A DNA stretch of 64,000 nt from Chrysaora quinquecirrha (taxonomy: Eukaryota; Cnidaria; Scyphozoa; Semaeostomeae; Pelagiidae), in contig JACTAT010000006.1 in assembly GCA_014526335.1 (NCBI GenBank), positions 4,409,202 through 4,473,201 on the forward strand, in the 5' to 3' direction. Both the position numbers and the translations under genes were made by a program. This document shows, in pieces, positions 46,865 through 60,489 of the stretch (positions are counted from its first letter, which is position 1; every line of letters starts with the position of its first letter). Under the pieces are notes generated by a model. The model was given only the letters and a program-made list of their open reading frames with translations, was not told the origin of the DNA and did no database searches.

Positions 46865-47359
46865 ATTCAGTATCTCCAACAGCGTTACTTGAATTGTTAC
46901 AAATAAACAAGTAATGGTTACGCCCAGAACCGAGGTCACGATTCAAGCTTTGAATGTCAATTTGTTCTGAAATTCCAGTGTCCAAACAGTCTGCTCTTCA
47001 CTGATGTCTCAGGTTCATGTAAAGAATTTTGCATAAAAGAATCTAACGTGTGTATGTGTTTCTTCGAATACGCTCTTTCGCTTTCCTACGAGTTTTGAAC
47101 TTTGGTTTTAGCTTAAACAGAATGATTGCATCCCCATTAGCAGAGACTTAAGACGCTTGAGATCATTAAAGAAGTCAACCAAATGTAATTGTACAATCAG
47201 CTAGATGACACAGAATAGCGGCAGCAGAGACAGCCTGGCGAGAAAAGAACACAGGAGTTCTTTCTTAAATGTTTCCTTTCTTTCAAAGTTGTGACCTGAC
47301 CAGCATCTCTTCAGAGAAGTAGATCTCCTTCCTATTCAAAGTAGTTGTTCCCACCTTCT

Positions 47360-47735
47360 TACAAGATGCTCCTGTCTTGTCAAGCTAAGCTCTTACGTCT
47401 ACTAGGTAGTTACTTCTCAAGGCTTTCATTACTCTCCTTGTTAAATTTTAAACAGCACAGATTCAACGATCAGATACTCCAGCTGTCGGATACTTGCTCA
47501 CTTGCTCTATCTTCTTTCGTTCAGAGACTCATAGCAGTTGCTCCTGCCTTCTTGAAATTCGCCTTTGTCTTTTCAAGTGATGTTTCTCTTGCCTCTCAAG
47601 GCTTTTATTAACTTTTATTACTCTCGTTCTCAAGGTTAAACAGCAGAGATTCAACGAACAGTTACTCCAACCATCGTATAGTTGCTCTCTTGCTCTATTT
47701 GCTTTCGCTCAGAGACCATATCACATATCATCACT
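47360..47735. repeat. ~188-bp degenerate tandem repeat 5' of the 229-aa orphan gene
   Basis: GATTCAACGA(T/A)CAG recurs 188 bp apart (47460 and 47648), preceded each time by TCTCAAGGCTTT(C/T)ATTA and followed by a TTGCTCTAT...CTTTCG(T/C)TCAGAGAC stretch. A partial third unit lies at the left. Confidence 0.6.
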
Positions 47736-47739
47736 TGTT

Positions 47740-49526
<1,787 letters not shown>

Positions 49527-49849
49527 ATTGTTAGCTATTAGTGGAAACGCACGAGAAAGAGCTGGTAATACGGTAAAAAAATTTCCCAAAAATAAGAAAT
49601 CCAAGCTGAAAACAAAGCTAAGTGTCTACAGTAGTAATTCAAGTGGTTATAGCGATAGGGATGACAAAAACTACAAAAGGAATAATTGAGAGCACTTACA
49701 ACAAAGGGTTTGAAACAGCGAGAAAAAAGATTGCTAAATAAGGAATAGAGACAAAATAGAGCAGAATAGAGACATGAACCTTACATAGGGACAATTGCTC
49801 AAAGCCTACCAGAAGACGAAAAAATATTAAAAGAGGTGGATGTCGAAGT

Positions 49850-50232
49850 TACACTTTTTTTTGGTAAAGCAACTTGACTTTCGTCCAGCCCTCAAAGTTG
49901 CTTAAAATTTTAGACATTTCAGCTCTCAAAGTTGCTTAACCGTGGCTTAACATTTTTTGTACCTACTAACCACCGCTGATTTCACGGGTCAAAATCGTCA
50001 TCTGTCACATGACTTTCGGGACACAGTAAGTGGAAAAACGTTAGCTAACGAACTTCAACATGCAAAACATGAGAATGAAGAACAATTTCCTAACACAAGA
50101 AAGAGAATAAGCTTGGTTATTTGACTTCTTAGTTGCTAACAGTAATTCAATTGAGCCCTCAAGTTGCACAATCTTAAGGTCAGTTCAGCCCTAGCTGCTT
50201 ATCGAGCGGTTGCTTATTAAAAAAAAAGTGTA
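49850..50232. mobile_element. MITE-like element, GTTGCTTA subtype
   Basis: The left end is TACAC, a T-run and GGTAAAGCAACTTG. The right end is CGGTTGCTTATTAAAAAAA then AAGTGTA. The words AAAGTTGCTTAA and CAGCCCTC(A)AAGTTGC recur inside. It is the same family as 13103 but with a different iterated word. Confidence 0.6.
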
Positions 50233-50239
50233 GTAAGAG

Positions 50240-53200
50240 TGGGGCACAGAAGAACAATCCAATAGCAAGGAGCGACAACAGCGTGCGAAGCCGTGCGAAT
50301 ATAACGACAGAAGCGACCAAAAGCGATAGGAACCAAATAACGAAATAGGGCGAAGAGTATAGTTTCTGAGTGTTCTGATTCATAGCTTTCTATACCATTG
50401 AAACCAAAAACTATCGAAAGAATAGGATGGGCAAATATTTCCGAACATTTAAATTCAATTAGAGGTTGCACGGAAAGCTTCGATTGGAAGACAAAAAGCA
50501 AGAGCGTGATCATGTTGTTACCAAAAAGATCCAAGAAGGTCACTACATAAGAGAAACGTGAGCCATGAAAGTTATCATGAGGAAGAGCACTTAGCAGAAT
50601 AAAGCGTTTCCTGAACAGATAAAATATATCATTGAATGTTATGAGCGTCTAAAAGTAGTGGCTAGTAAAGAATTGACGTGCCATGTCCGAAGCTGCTTCC
50701 ACTCTTTCTCGCAAGTTTGAAATTTGTACTACTCAAGGACAATTGACGTGCTATTATAAAAGAGGTACAGGGGTAAACAGAGATGTATGGATGAAAAATC
50801 CATCCTGGGAATTGTTTATATCGGTCAAGCAATTAGTACCCAAATCGAATTCAGCTGTATCAAATCCTGAAGAACCGTCCGGCAAACCATTTTCGTGAGA
50901 TCTCGTACACATTAACAGAAAATTCTTTTGTTTCAACAGAATCCCTGAGAAATCCCTTACTATCACAAAATCCCATACAATTGAGTGACCAAACTTAGGA
51001 AACTAGAAGAGTCCATCGATAAATTTTATGTACAGTCGTTAATAAAGAATTTTACTGCATGAAGGAACATCATGATTCAGATTGCAGTCATAGTATCATG
51101 ATGTTCCCCCTCTCACTATTCAACAACCACCACGCTATCTAACATTAAACCCCCATAGTGCTGGAAACCTTCCATACTTCAACAGAGATGGTGCTTACAC
51201 TTCGGAAAAACCGCCAATATGTCCAAAAAACACAGATGTATTACGTCACCAGAACCACAATATCCAGTGGCGTAACGGAGACGCTTGGGGCCTGTGGGAA
51301 TTTAGTAAAACTGGCTCGTTATGCAAGGACGGCGAAGCGAAGAGAGCTCTGCGGGGAAGGGGGCTCGGAGTAGAGGAAAATTGTTGAAAACATGCCCTTT
51401 GGAACATTGAAGAATGCATGTTAGGTGTCCCCTGGCTAATGACTGTTTATGGGCCGTCTTAAGAAGCCTTTAACTATAATTTTAAGCATAGTATGGCTAA
51501 AAAACACAATGCGAAAAATTGTATGGGGCCCTTTGGTCGAGTGCCCGGCCATTAGTTCTAGCACTAAGAGAGCCTTAACTGCGCCCCAAGACAATATCCC
51601 TCATCATTATGGTGTGAGCGGTTATAGTCCCAAGAAGCAGCCAGAAACAGCTCTGCGCAGGTTATACAATGAATGCTTTTAGCGTTGCGCAAGATGAGCA
51701 AGTTAGACAACAATGAACTACTGATATTCAGCCATTAAATGCAAACTCAAAATAGACAGAGGAAAACACTGTCTAGAAAGCATCACGCAAATATGGCCTA
51801 TTGACTAAGCCATATTCGTGATGTTCAGAAGATCTTTCCACAGTGGGTGGAGTAGCTATATTGGATGCTCAGACAATACAACAATGGGTTGTATTGATTT
51901 TATGCGCTTTATAGGGTCCAAAAGATCGCACGAATTTTCGCTCGCATCCAGGTTTTCCAAAAAATCAGACAGAACACGACACGGGATGCAATGTTTCGTG
52001 ATGGAGGTTGTTCAAAGGCGAACTTTGAACGAATAGAAATTTCCACAGGCGATCTTGCATGCACGATTTATGAAGGTAAATTTATGAGAGGTTACAATGC
52101 TTAAGTACGCATCCACAGCGGAAGACCGCCCATAGAAGAAATCAACATAACGTAAAGACAGAACAAGCTCATTTCTATAGGAAATTGCCCACATTCTACA
52201 AAGTATGCAAATCAAGTTTAGATTAGAAAGTATAAAAATCATGAAGCTTTTATGCTAAGGAAAGCCTGAGAAGGACCGAAAATATTCTCTTATAGTTACA
52301 ATTAGATTTTGTAAGGAGACCTATCTCGCCAAGTGACGCTTCAGAAAATTTACGCGTATGTTAAGCGTTGACCTTCCCTCAAATCTTTTCGTTTCTGCCG
52401 TCTTAAAATAACTTAATGTACGCAGTAGATATTTATTGTGGGGTATGCCAGTCTAAACAGTATCGAATCGAACGAAGCTAAAGAGCAAAACAGTGTTAAT
52501 TCTTTTTCTGAACGCAGTCAATTATTGAAGCAGGAAGGCCTGCCAGATCCTTATAAGGTATTGAGAGCGGCGTTATTAATCCAACAACCCTTATTAGGAA
52601 GAAAGTACAGAACACCTTGAGGCTGAAGGACTTTTTATGATGACAGCAGTTAAATGATGGGAAAATGAAGTTTTCGAAAGGCCGATAGATGAACTTTCGA
52701 ATACCCGAATCCCTGAAAACTTAACTAGCTACACTGATAATATGTGAAAATTGTAAACATTTCAAATGGTTAAAATTCGTAGTCGAGCCTCAAAAACATG
52801 TACAATAGCATATAGTTTGAGGACGACAAAATCTTTCTAGACTAAGATAAGTTATAGCCATTTTTTATAAGAACAGTTTTATAGGAACACGAGCCTGGAT
52901 GGATTAAGAACAAGGCTGGCATTTTGCATAAGCCCCGAATATCGCCTAAGTATGAAAGTAAGACCACGAAACCAGCACGAAACCGATTCTAAAAAGCAAA
53001 CGAAAAAAAAATAAGCAAGCATGCAATTTTACAAAAACCTGATGCCATTTCCAACATTCACTGAAAAATATAACTGTCTAAGTAACCGAGGAATTAAGGA
53101 CAGAATCGGAACAGAACATTTCAGGCTGAAAAAGTGCAAGAAGTAAAAGACCAGTCAGCCTCGATCGGCATTTAATGGTTCTTATACAAATAATGCATTA

Positions 53201-53560
53201 AACGTGCATGCCATGACAATAATATTTCGTTCCAAGTAGGAAGCTTGCAAGCATGTGTCTAGAATTGATGGTGTTTGAATACGTCTGAGTTAAGCTCTGA
53301 ATAACACCACATGCGTCCAGTATGAAGTAAGTTGTAGGTTTCAATTGGCAGTTTTTCAATCGCAAAAGAACGATTTGCAGAAGCACGAAAGGTAGTTTTC
53401 GTAACTAAATTACCAATCAAAATGATAGCGATCACGATGAGCACTTTTATAAGTATCTTAAACTGAACATCGTTGTTTCACATATGATTAGTATCACCAG
53501 GTACCATCATTGTTCAAGACCGTAACCAAGAAATGATCATAATCACGAAGGAACAATCAT
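50240..53560. other. Intergenic, no gene supported
   Basis: Short frames at 50683-50898 (71 aa, with an ATG) and 52438-52620 are not supported by any family feature. A lone MITE-like terminus (TTTTTTATAAGAACAG) lies at 52860. Otherwise nothing is assigned. Confidence 0.35.
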
Positions 53561-53628
53561 AGTCAATTATATTATTATCATATTGAACTTATTTACCTTT
53601 ATGTAAAGAGCAAAATCAAAATCATTGC

Positions 53629-53694
53629 CATCCTCGTCATCACACTCATCATCAATATCATCATCATCATCATCATAGTCATCATCATGATCAC

Positions 53695-53748
<54 letters not shown>

Positions 53749-53995
53749 GTTCACCATCATCATTGTCGTGGTTATCATCATCAACATCATCGTTATTCAC
53801 TGTCATCATCTTCATTCATCATCATCATCATTATCATGAGCCTAATCATGATCATCTTGATCATGATCATCATGATCATCATCATTACCATCATTGTCAT
53901 CATGATCATCGCCATCAGCATCGTTATTATGATTATTATCATCGTTATCATAATCATCATTATGATCATCATTATCCTCCTCATCCTCCTCCTCC

Positions 53996-54026
<31 letters not shown>

Positions 54027-54266
54027 CATCATCATCATTATCATCATCATCATCATTAAACCATCATCAGCATCGTCATCTTCATCGTAATCATCATCAT
54101 CACCATCACCATCATCGTCAACATCATAATCATCCTCATCATCCTCATCATCCTCATCATCGTAATTATCATCGTCATCATTATCGTAATCATCATCATC
54201 ATTTTCATCATCATAATCATCATCATCACCTTTATCATCATCATCATCAGCATCATCATTTTCATT
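53629..54266. repeat. ~640-bp ATC/TCA trinucleotide repeat tract
   Basis: Imperfect TCA/ATC repeats dominate, with a nearly pure core at about 53688-53748. Long Asp, His, Met and Ile frames in all six frames are artefacts of this tract. Confidence 0.95.
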
Positions 54267-54299
54267 ACACTGACGACCATTGAAAACATATTTCACCGT

Positions 54300-55000
54300 T
54301 ACAAAACTGCTAGTTTTTGAGAAAACGTTTGATTTCCTGCTGCGCCAAGGCTAACCAGTATGCAGATTTTATTCTTTCTTTTGCTCTGAATTATTCATTT
54401 CAGATTAAAAAATTGTGAGTAAAAAAGCTATTTTGATTGTAAAACAGGAATAAATTATGTAGGATCAATGATATATAATAAGCAGGTGATAAAATGAGCT
54501 AAAAATGAATGTTTAAGATCGTACATCGCATTCAACGGAGTTTAGCATCATCATTAATGAATGTTAAAGCATACTTCAAGCTAGAGTGAGTTTAAGAGGC
54601 GAGTTAGCAGCACTGCTAAATGATCCTAGAAGTTAAAACTGCTCGTCCTGAAGTTGAGGTATGCACTGGTCTATGAGAATCTATAATTAGTAACGAGAAC
54701 ATCATCAAATTCAGGTTAAAACGAAAATTGCCATAATTACCTAAACATCTAATAGAGATACGTAACAAATGGAAGAATCAAGTTGTAGTTATTACGGAGA
54801 AAAGAAATGGAATACTTACTTTAGAAAGAGTCTTGACCAAAATCAAAATTATGATGAAGAGAGCACCTTGTCACAGCTATGACAACTGAATTTGTTCTTT
54901 AAGTACAACGGAAATATGACCAAAGAAGTCAACACAACTTGTATACAATAGATTGCTGGAACATTAGCTGGATCATAAAATTGTATGAGCACTGAAGGTT
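54300..55000. other. Intergenic, no gene supported
   Basis: AT-rich DNA between the trinucleotide tract and the repeats upstream of the 357-aa gene. No frame or repeat of note. Confidence 0.4.
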
Positions 55001-55007
55001 ACTTCTA

Positions 55008-55215
55008 AAATAAATCCGGAGACACAAGCTAGTGAAAATATTGATGCAGATTTCAAAACAGTTGCACCGGCAGATACAAGAGCTGAAAAAAGTTGCACAT
55101 AAGCATTGCAGATTACTATTAAATTAAATCCAGAGACACAAACTGGTTAAGCGTAATATTGACGCAGATTTCAAACAGTTGCACCGGCAGATGCAAGAGC
55201 TGAAAAAAGTTGCAT
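55008..55215. repeat. ~115-bp tandem repeat 5' of the 357-aa gene
   Basis: TAAATCC(G/A)GAGACACAA and CAGTTGCACCGGCAGAT, then (A/G)CAAGAGCTGAAAAAAGTTGC, occur twice about 115 bp apart. A fading third unit follows. Confidence 0.7.
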
Positions 55216-55440
55216 CGAGGTATTGAAGACAAGTATTCGCAACAACGAAAGGCTGCCACTTGGCACTATAAATGGAAAGAATGAGATGAGGAGAATCGGT
55301 ACAAGTTTTGAAAAAGGTGGAAATGTTGCATGAAAGATTAAAGTTGCAAGAAAAAGTTGCACAAAACATTAAAAATATTGCCGAGTATACTGTATATAGT
55401 TAGTATATAACAGCGTACAGTATACAATATTAGTGTTACT

Positions 55441-56514
55441 ATGGCATGGTATAAAACGTCGACCTGGCTTCCTGATAAAAGCGTGCCATGCCCCTGCACA
55501 GGACAGATTTCCCCGTTATCAACAGTGGGTGTTATAAAGCAATATCTTGAAAACCAAGGAACGAATGAGACGGAATGGTCAAATAAAGGACTAGTCCGGG
55601 ATTTATACACGCCCAGAACAGAAAGCAAAGAACCTGACGAGGAAATTGAGATAACCACGATAGCGAACCATAAACGTAAATCTGCGAATAAAGCAGCAAT
55701 AAATGCAGTAGACGCGAGAGCAATGATAAAAGCGCTAGATGGCACGATGTCATCGAGTGACGATGAAGGGCGACGGAAATCTGAGAATTCCGACAGACTC
55801 ATGTTTGATAACTTAGCAACGTTGTGTCCTTGTGTAACTCCAGTCTCGCTTGAGATTTCTAAAACGAGGGCAAAAACAGGAAAAGAAAGAGCATACGTAA
55901 TGGAATCAGCATCATCATTAGAGAAACGTCCGAAATCAAAGGACGTGAAAGAAAGTGACAGTCATATAACTAAAGATCTTGCAAGGATATTTAGACAAGA
56001 CGAGGACAACAAACATGTGTCGAGATATGAAGTAAATGAGAGTGAATTTGCTCTTCCAACTATTTCCAGTGACGGGAAGACACAACCTTTACTTCTGGAC
56101 AAAAACAACAAGATTTTTAATTATGTTAATCTGGAGCAATCCACATTACACGACGGTAAATCTGGCTTATCAGAAGCCAATAAAAAGCAGACACACATGC
56201 TTTTTACTACAGAAAAACGCCTATACAACACTGTTAATAGATTCAACGAAACCTCATCACTGATAAGAGGATTTCGTAACAGATATCCTAAAGCGAGGAT
56301 CTCTGAAAGGTTGCTTACAAATCAACTAAATCACAGAAAATTATTACGAAGGTTTTATGGAAACAAAGAGCCAGTGTCATTAAATGCGAATTTTTCGATG
56401 AAACGGTTGGAGAAAGAAGCGTCATCGACAGAGCAAGTGACAACTACACCAATTGGCAAAGAATTAAGGAGTAGATCTTTTCGTGCACTTACAAGTAGAA
56501 GTGAAGAACACTGA
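55441..56514 (+). CDS. Single-exon unassigned 357-aa protein
   Basis: Family not recognised. It is one uninterrupted frame from ATG to TGA. The N-terminus is MAWYKTSTWLPDKSVPCPCTG. A charged region around residues 50-120 includes SSSDDEGRRKSENSD, a possible kinase target. The C-terminal third (about 260-320) is basic and more structured-looking, with LIRGFRNRYPKARISERLL and LNHRKLLRRFYGNKEP. The end is Ser/Arg-rich (RSRSFRALTSRSEEH). There is no signal peptide or transmembrane segment. Like the 501-aa and 229-aa genes it has no visible intron and has tandem repeats on its 5' side. No function is proposed. Confidence 0.68.
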   Translation: MAWYKTSTWLPDKSVPCPCTGQISPLSTVGVIKQYLENQGTNETEWSNKGLVRDLYTPRTESKEPDEEIEITTIANHKRKSANKAAINAVDARAMIKALDGTMSSSDDEGRRKSENSDRLMFDNLATLCPCVTPVSLEISKTRAKTGKERAYVMESASSLEKRPKSKDVKESDSHITKDLARIFRQDEDNKHVSRYEVNESEFALPTISSDGKTQPLLLDKNNKIFNYVNLEQSTLHDGKSGLSEANKKQTHMLFTTEKRLYNTVNRFNETSSLIRGFRNRYPKARISERLLTNQLNHRKLLRRFYGNKEPVSLNANFSMKRLEKEASSTEQVTTTPIGKELRSRSFRALTSRSEEH

Positions 56515-56519
56515 AGGAA

Positions 56520-57440
56520 AAAAGGAACACTCTATGTGTGAAGGTTGATGTTTTACGACAGCAACACTGCTACCTCATGTACACTGTATTCAGTTTTACC
56601 TTGTTCTGATTGGTCATCCCAACTATCGAATCGATTTGATTGGTGGAAATAATACTGGTTTATGATAGTCTCAGTGTTTTGAAGCAGTATGTAACCCAGC
56701 ATTGAGTTCATTGTCTTGGATTAACATTATTTATTCCAACTTTTCACTATCTAGTAGTACCAGCAGTTCACTATAAAAACACTTACAGGAACCTCATAAG
56801 CAACAGCTTCCATACAGCAACAACGCAACAACTCGTTCAAACAGAAAAATGGTTACCGTAAGGTTCTCTCAACTCTCTTTAAAAGGCGAACACTTAATCA
56901 ATATGGACTTTAGCGTTTTGATGTTCAAATCTCAATCAACATGTAAGTTGGATACCACACAGAAATTGAAACAAAAAAGCGGGCTAAATCAGTTCATTTC
57001 GAGTCAAAGGAAATCTCTGTGAAGTCGCATTGGATCTCTAGTACAGCATTAAACCAATCATTGGACAGTACTTGCTCTTTCTCAGACGTCGTGCCAGAGA
57101 CGGCACAGGCACGACAGCACACGACTATTGATTCAGATGTCGTGTCGTGACCATATTCTCTGTATTATCTTTGCCTCGGTTGCAAATTCTATTGGCCGTG
57201 CTTGCAGACGAAACGAGGGGGCTTGAGCCTGGAAGTAAAGTTCGCATTTGACAAGTTCCGGAGCCGGGGTGGTTTTTAACCGGACATAATCTTTTGACGA
57301 AGAAAAGGAATTATTTCTACGAACCAAGTTACGATTTTACGAAAGTTGAAGACTGATAAAGAGAGTCGCAGCCAATTAAATCGTGTAGCATAAAATATAA
57401 CACAACATACTGTAACCTACGAGAAAACGATAATAAAACG
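56520..57440. other. Intergenic, no gene supported
   Basis: 3' flank of the 357-aa gene. I recognise no polyadenylation signal near its stop and no further frame of interest. Confidence 0.35.
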
Positions 57441-57447
57441 ATAATAT

Positions 57448-57660
57448 TTGAAATCTATACGATTATATCATCTATTTGTAAAACGATTATGATTTTGATG
57501 ATTTTGATTGTGATTAACGATTGTGATGACTTGAAATCTATACGATTATATCATCTATATGTAAAACGGTTATGATTTTGATGATTTCGATTATGATTAA
57601 CGACTGTGATGACTTGAAATCTATATGATAATATCATCTTTATGTAAAACGATTATGATT
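57448..57660. repeat. 83-bp tandem repeat, 2.5 units
   Basis: AAATCTATACGATTATATCA, then TCTATTTGTAAAACG, recurs at about 57451, 57534 and 57617 with few changes. AT-rich and non-coding. Confidence 0.8.
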
Positions 57661-58440
57661 TGTATAAAATAAATCTATAGGCCCACTTTATATGCAGAGA
57701 ATTAGAGTTCAGTTTATAGCAATGTGAGACAGAATGTATAATTGTATGCTTTAGTTAAAGTTCAAAATCAACCTCATTCCCGGGTCATTAACGCTTTGAC
57801 TCGTTCGTTTTCTCGAATCAAACTTGAAGGATGTTTGAAAGATGTTCTAAGCAAGGAATGCAACGAAAGTCATACTTAACTTGAGGAAAGATACAATGCC
57901 ACATACAGTAGAGCATCTATTTCTGATTTTACCATGCTGATGTTTACCTAATAATCAGCTCATTATTTTGCTGTAATATTTTGACAAAATTCTGATGAAA
58001 TTTCCTCAAATATCACTTCTAGTGTTTTAGCAGCCAATCAGATTTCAAATATGGCAAGCTAATACCAGGGTCGAATCAGCTCGTGGTTCCAGGGCCAAAT
58101 GTTCACCATGGGAACATTTTAGGAAACATTTTAGGACAACACCCTAAAGAATGCCAGAAAATGGCATTTCTAACCTGTGGATTACTTGCCATTGAAAATT
58201 CCATACCCTATAACATCTAATTTAAGACAACCTGGAAAATCAACCTTTGCAAAAAGAGGGGTGGACGCCCACCATTCTAATGGGCCTGCCACTGTCAAGT
58301 CTTCTCAAAACCCTAAACATTTCTACAGAATCAGAAACCTATCTACAAATCTACAAAGTTTTCTCTTCAAATTTTTGTCCATGAGACATGCACAAAGAAC
58401 AGTGCATGGTCAGGTTTAAAACCTACAAAAGTTAAAATTT

Positions 58441-59049
58441 TCAAACAAAAGGATATAACAATGGAGATCTTTCAGAGATTTCATTTTTGATAGGTCTTTT
58501 GCACAGTGGACAAATTCCTTTAACTTTCAACCAGCCTTCCAAACAGTTGAGGTGATATGCATGCTTGCAAGGACATAGAACCAAAGAATCTCCCTGTAAA
58601 TATTGTTCGATGCAAATCGGGCAAACGTCATTCTTGCATTTCTTTGGTCTTCTGAAGATCAAAAAAGTACTTTTTGTACTAAACTTGAAAATCTTGCACA
58701 TTGGCAATAATCGTCTAGCTCTTGCAATCTGAGCTGCATTACTCAATACAGGGGTCGATGACTCTTGTACTCCCTCTGTATTAGAGGAATTCTCTGCAGT
58801 ATATTCACCCAAGAATTCAGGAGTTCTAGGTCTTGATCTTTCAAAATGATCTCTTTGCTCATCTTCAGCTTGGAGAGTAGTGTATTCCCTACCAGTATAA
58901 CTACAACAGCAGCATGACATACAAGACGGGCAAGCATCTTCTCCATTGTAACAGCATCCATAAAAAGTGGCTGCAGCACAGACACATGATCCTAGAACCA
59001 TTAAAGCAACAAGAAGCCAAAACCAAACCCACCAATCTGTAGTGGCCAT
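58441..59049 (-). CDS. Membrane-anchored RING-H2 protein (RNF24/RNF122-like E3 ligase), single exon
   Basis: A predicted E3 ubiquitin ligase of 202 aa. An N-terminal hydrophobic anchor covers residues about 6-30, followed by an unusual cysteine-rich patch (residues 32-49: GCCYNGEDACPSCMSCCCC), probably palmitoylated or luminal. A polar linker follows. The C-terminal RING-H2 has the complete ligand set: C143-x2-C146, C161-x-H163, H166-x2-C169, C180-x2-C183, with the tryptophan in EGWLK that typically contacts E2. CPLCKRPI resembles RNF24/RNF122. The frame stops at the residues SPLLYPFV. No intron interrupts it, although a 5' UTR intron is possible because the segment before the ATG carries two tandem copies of CCTTAGCTTCAGG that could serve as alternative acceptors. 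Membrane location (Golgi/ER or plasma membrane) is inferred from the anchor. Confidence 0.85.
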   Translation of the reverse strand: MATTDWWVWFWLLVALMVLGSCVCAAATFYGCCYNGEDACPSCMSCCCCSYTGREYTTLQAEDEQRDHFERSRPRTPEFLGEYTAENSSNTEGVQESSTPVLSNAAQIARARRLLPMCKIFKFSTKSTFLIFRRPKKCKNDVCPICIEQYLQGDSLVLCPCKHAYHLNCLEGWLKVKGICPLCKRPIKNEISERSPLLYPFV

Positions 59050-59053
59050 TTCT

Positions 59054-59090
59054 GAGCCTGAAGCTAAGGTGGCCTGAAGCTAAGGTGGTA
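59054..59090. repeat. ~16-bp tandem duplication just upstream of the RING gene start
   Basis: CCTGAAGCTAAGGTGG is repeated back to back. On the gene strand it gives two successive TTAGCTTCAG acceptor-like sites a few bases upstream of the ATG. Confidence 0.6.
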
Positions 59091-59673
59091 AAATTTGGCC
59101 TAGGCTGAGCTGATTTTGATTTAGTGGCCTAGGCAACCATTCTAATCTGTTTTGTACATAATAAAGCAGACAATGCAGATGGAAATGAAATATACACTCA
59201 TAAACTGTATTTTAGGCTCACTGGTGTTGAAAAGTTTTACACATGGATCTTGATTAAACCAAATTTTCGACTTTAGTTCTGTAGTTTTTTTTAACTTCCG
59301 ACAAGCAACATAGCCCAACGACAAGCGAGAGAGTTCTTTGTTCTTCCAGGAAGGACGCTAAACAGGGAAACAGGGAAGTTGAATGATTGAAAAGAAACAA
59401 AAATTTTTTTGGAAACAGCCTCTATTTCATTCAGTGTCATCACGTGACCGAACCTCGATTCCAAACATTTTCTGATTGACCAATGATATAGTGATTGATT
59501 GATTAATTGACTGATTGAGTAATTGACTAATTATTTCTCTCCAATCAATTCTCCTGGAGCAATATTTTAATCTCTAAAAATCAAGCATTTTTCTTTATGC
59601 ATACGAAATCCCACTTGACGTTTTTTTCTTATCACAACCTTAAGCCTGGATTTAACTAAAAATTTTCAATCTT

Positions 59674-59845
59674 AAAAGGTAAAGGTAAAGGTAAAGGTCA
59701 TGGCTTTTATATAGCGCCGTTATCTATCACTGGACATACTCAGCAGCCTTGGTGCGGTGTCATAGAGAGCCTGGTTTTACACCTTGTAAATTTGTGCTCC
59801 CCAGCCTGGATTTGAACCACAGACATAGTAGAAATACAGCAGAAC
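59674..59845 (-). mobile_element. tRNA-derived SINE, family 2 (TTTACC tail)
   Basis: GGTAAAGGTAAAGG (inverse tail), TTTATATAGCGCCG (inverse of CGGCGCTATATAAA), and an inverse B box near TGGATTTGAACCAC. Shorter than the copy at 37778. Confidence 0.65.
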
Positions 59846-60489
59846 CACAGAAACTTAGTAGAAATAAGCAATGTGTATAATACAAGTAGCATCCGGTATA
59901 CCATGGTCAATAGAAATGCTAGAGTATTTCAATTGACCATGGATATACGAAGCAAACAAAAATTCAACAATAATGTTCCTACTCCTTTGCAGCCTTCCAA
60001 CCCGTACCAAAAATTCCTGAATTATTGCATAATCAACTGCTGTATTCCTTACAAAGCAGTTCCCGATAAAAACTCATTTACTGCCATTTTGCACTCGTAC
60101 GTATCCATAGCATTTCGCGGTTCCAGTCCCGAAATCTCTATTTTTCAGGCGGATAGGACAAACAACGTCTGAGCATTGCGAAAAATACTTTCAGGATTTC
60201 AGTGATTGACTTGGAATCAAGTGATCAAAATAAGTATAAAATAGTGTACGAAGAAAGCAAACAAGTTTTTGTGTCATGTTACAAAAAAGGACTCAAACCT
60301 CATCAAAAGACTTAATCTTTAGAAATCTTTATCCCAATACGGTTTGACATTGCAAAAACAGCGAAAGAAACCTTAGGATAAAAGTAATAACGAACAAAAT
60401 TTCTGCAGTGGCAAGAAATCTAATGTGGGAGACTTCAAAGTATATATTTTTCCAGTGAAGGGACATTGGACCATTGGACTAGGAAGGGT

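Noticed and set aside
53567..54296. Long Asp-, His-, Met- and Ile-rich open frames on both strands
   Set aside because: They are forced by the TCA/ATC repeat tract. Every frame is open and none has any non-repeat domain.
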